Of a stretch of 39,756 nucleotides of DNA, positions 39,509-39,756 are shown piece after piece. Location of the stretch: contig VBMI01000094.1 in NCBI GenBank assembly GCA_005878955.1, forward strand, positions 1-39,756. Reading direction: 5' to 3'. Numbering within the stretch: position 1 is the stretch's first letter; the number at the start of each line of letters is the position of its first letter. The position numbers and the translations under genes were made by a program. The stretch comes from Methanobacteriota archaeon. Lineage in GTDB: Archaea > Thermoplasmatota > Thermoplasmata > RBG-16-68-12. The notes beneath the pieces are model-generated. The model was not told the DNA's origin. It did no database searches and worked only from the letters and a program-made list of their open reading frames with translations.

Positions 39509-39756
39509 CTACCCACACCCTCCAGCGCCGATTACGTTCCGCCCTGTGTCGAGGATATACAGCGTGAGAGGCTGGTCCGGAGGTATCCCAACCGCTACAA
39601 AGATGTCCCCCACGCTTACGAGACCCTTCCCCTCGATATCGACGAATCGAACGCCCAGTTCGCTTCCGTCAGGGACCGGCGGCCCGTCGTAGAAGACAGT
39701 CCCCGAGTCGAGCCCCGAGACGAGTCTGAGTAGGATTTGGTCCGCAGGATACCCCG
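39509..39756 (-). CDS. 3' end of a gene truncated by the window edge (extracellular-like beta-domain)
   Basis: A minus-strand frame is open from the window end to a TAG at 39509-39511, giving about 81 C-terminal residues. It is beta-rich, with strands such as TVFYDGPPVPDGSELGVRF and FVAVGIPPDQPLTLYIL, and ends in GAGGCG. The pattern, including VSVGDIFVAVG and LTLYILDTGRNVI, recalls the C-terminal part of archaeal type IV pilin-like surface proteins, but no N-terminus is available to test this. Codon choice supports real coding: GAC, GGG and CTC are frequent and there is no stop over 246 bases. The start and the full function lie beyond the window. Confidence 0.55.
   Translation of the reverse strand, partial: GYPADQILLRLVSGLDSGTVFYDGPPVPDGSELGVRFVDIEGKGLVSVGDIFVAVGIPPDQPLTLYILDTGRNVIGAGGCG

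Overview
The window reads as a GC-rich archaeal chromosome, most likely a member of the Thermoplasmatota. The evidence is an ABCE1/Rli1 ribosome-recycling ATPase, an archaeal-type NAC protein, an archaeal-type SRP (7S) RNA gene, AMMECR1, roadblock/LC7 and V4R proteins, a KaiC-like ATPase and a membrane-tethered winged-helix regulator. Many genes have a TATA box centred about 22-27 bases before the start codon, which points to leaderless transcripts. The lineage is inferred from gene content; no rRNA is present to confirm it. No insertion sequence, prophage or CRISPR array was seen.

Layout. 1-3.2 kb: a small secreted fibronectin-III protein converges on a large STAND-ATPase/TPR regulator. 3.2-11 kb: a small unknown protein, a stand-alone FmdE-family protein, a 1758-residue secreted subtilase with many beta-sandwich domains, a KaiC-like ATPase and a putative winged-helix protein. 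11-15 kb is a translation and protein-targeting neighbourhood: SRP RNA, a two-helix membrane protein, NAC, a vapBC toxin-antitoxin pair and abce1. 14.7-17.2 kb holds AMMECR1, dihydroorotase and a DedA membrane protein on the minus strand. 17.3-19.7 kb holds signalling genes: CBS/zinc-ribbon, V4R, roadblock, and a membrane-anchored double winged-helix regulator.

19.8-25 kb is a compact four-gene operon with start/stop overlaps. It encodes a signal-peptide protein with an amidotransferase-like fold, a protein with two duplicated ectodomains and a membrane anchor, a polytopic membrane protein carrying two Cdc48-like AAA+ rings, and a three-helix membrane protein. A secreted beta-helix protein converges on it. 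I regard this as one of two candidate undescribed systems.

27-37.7 kb is a complete Dpp/Opp-type peptide ABC transporter with unusual additions to every subunit. The binding protein is membrane-anchored and has Ig-like domains. The first permease has a roughly 230-residue ectodomain insertion, and the second a roughly 520-residue PQQ-type beta-propeller insertion. One ATPase has a helical insertion and the other a RING-like zinc-binding tail. Two small membrane proteins follow. This is the second candidate system.

The right end carries tRNA-Val(UAC), a two-gene cassette of unknown function, an archaeal metallophosphoesterase, and the 3' end of a gene truncated by the window edge. No stretch longer than about 300 bases lacks a gene: the 364 bases at 10961-11324 are filled by the SRP RNA.
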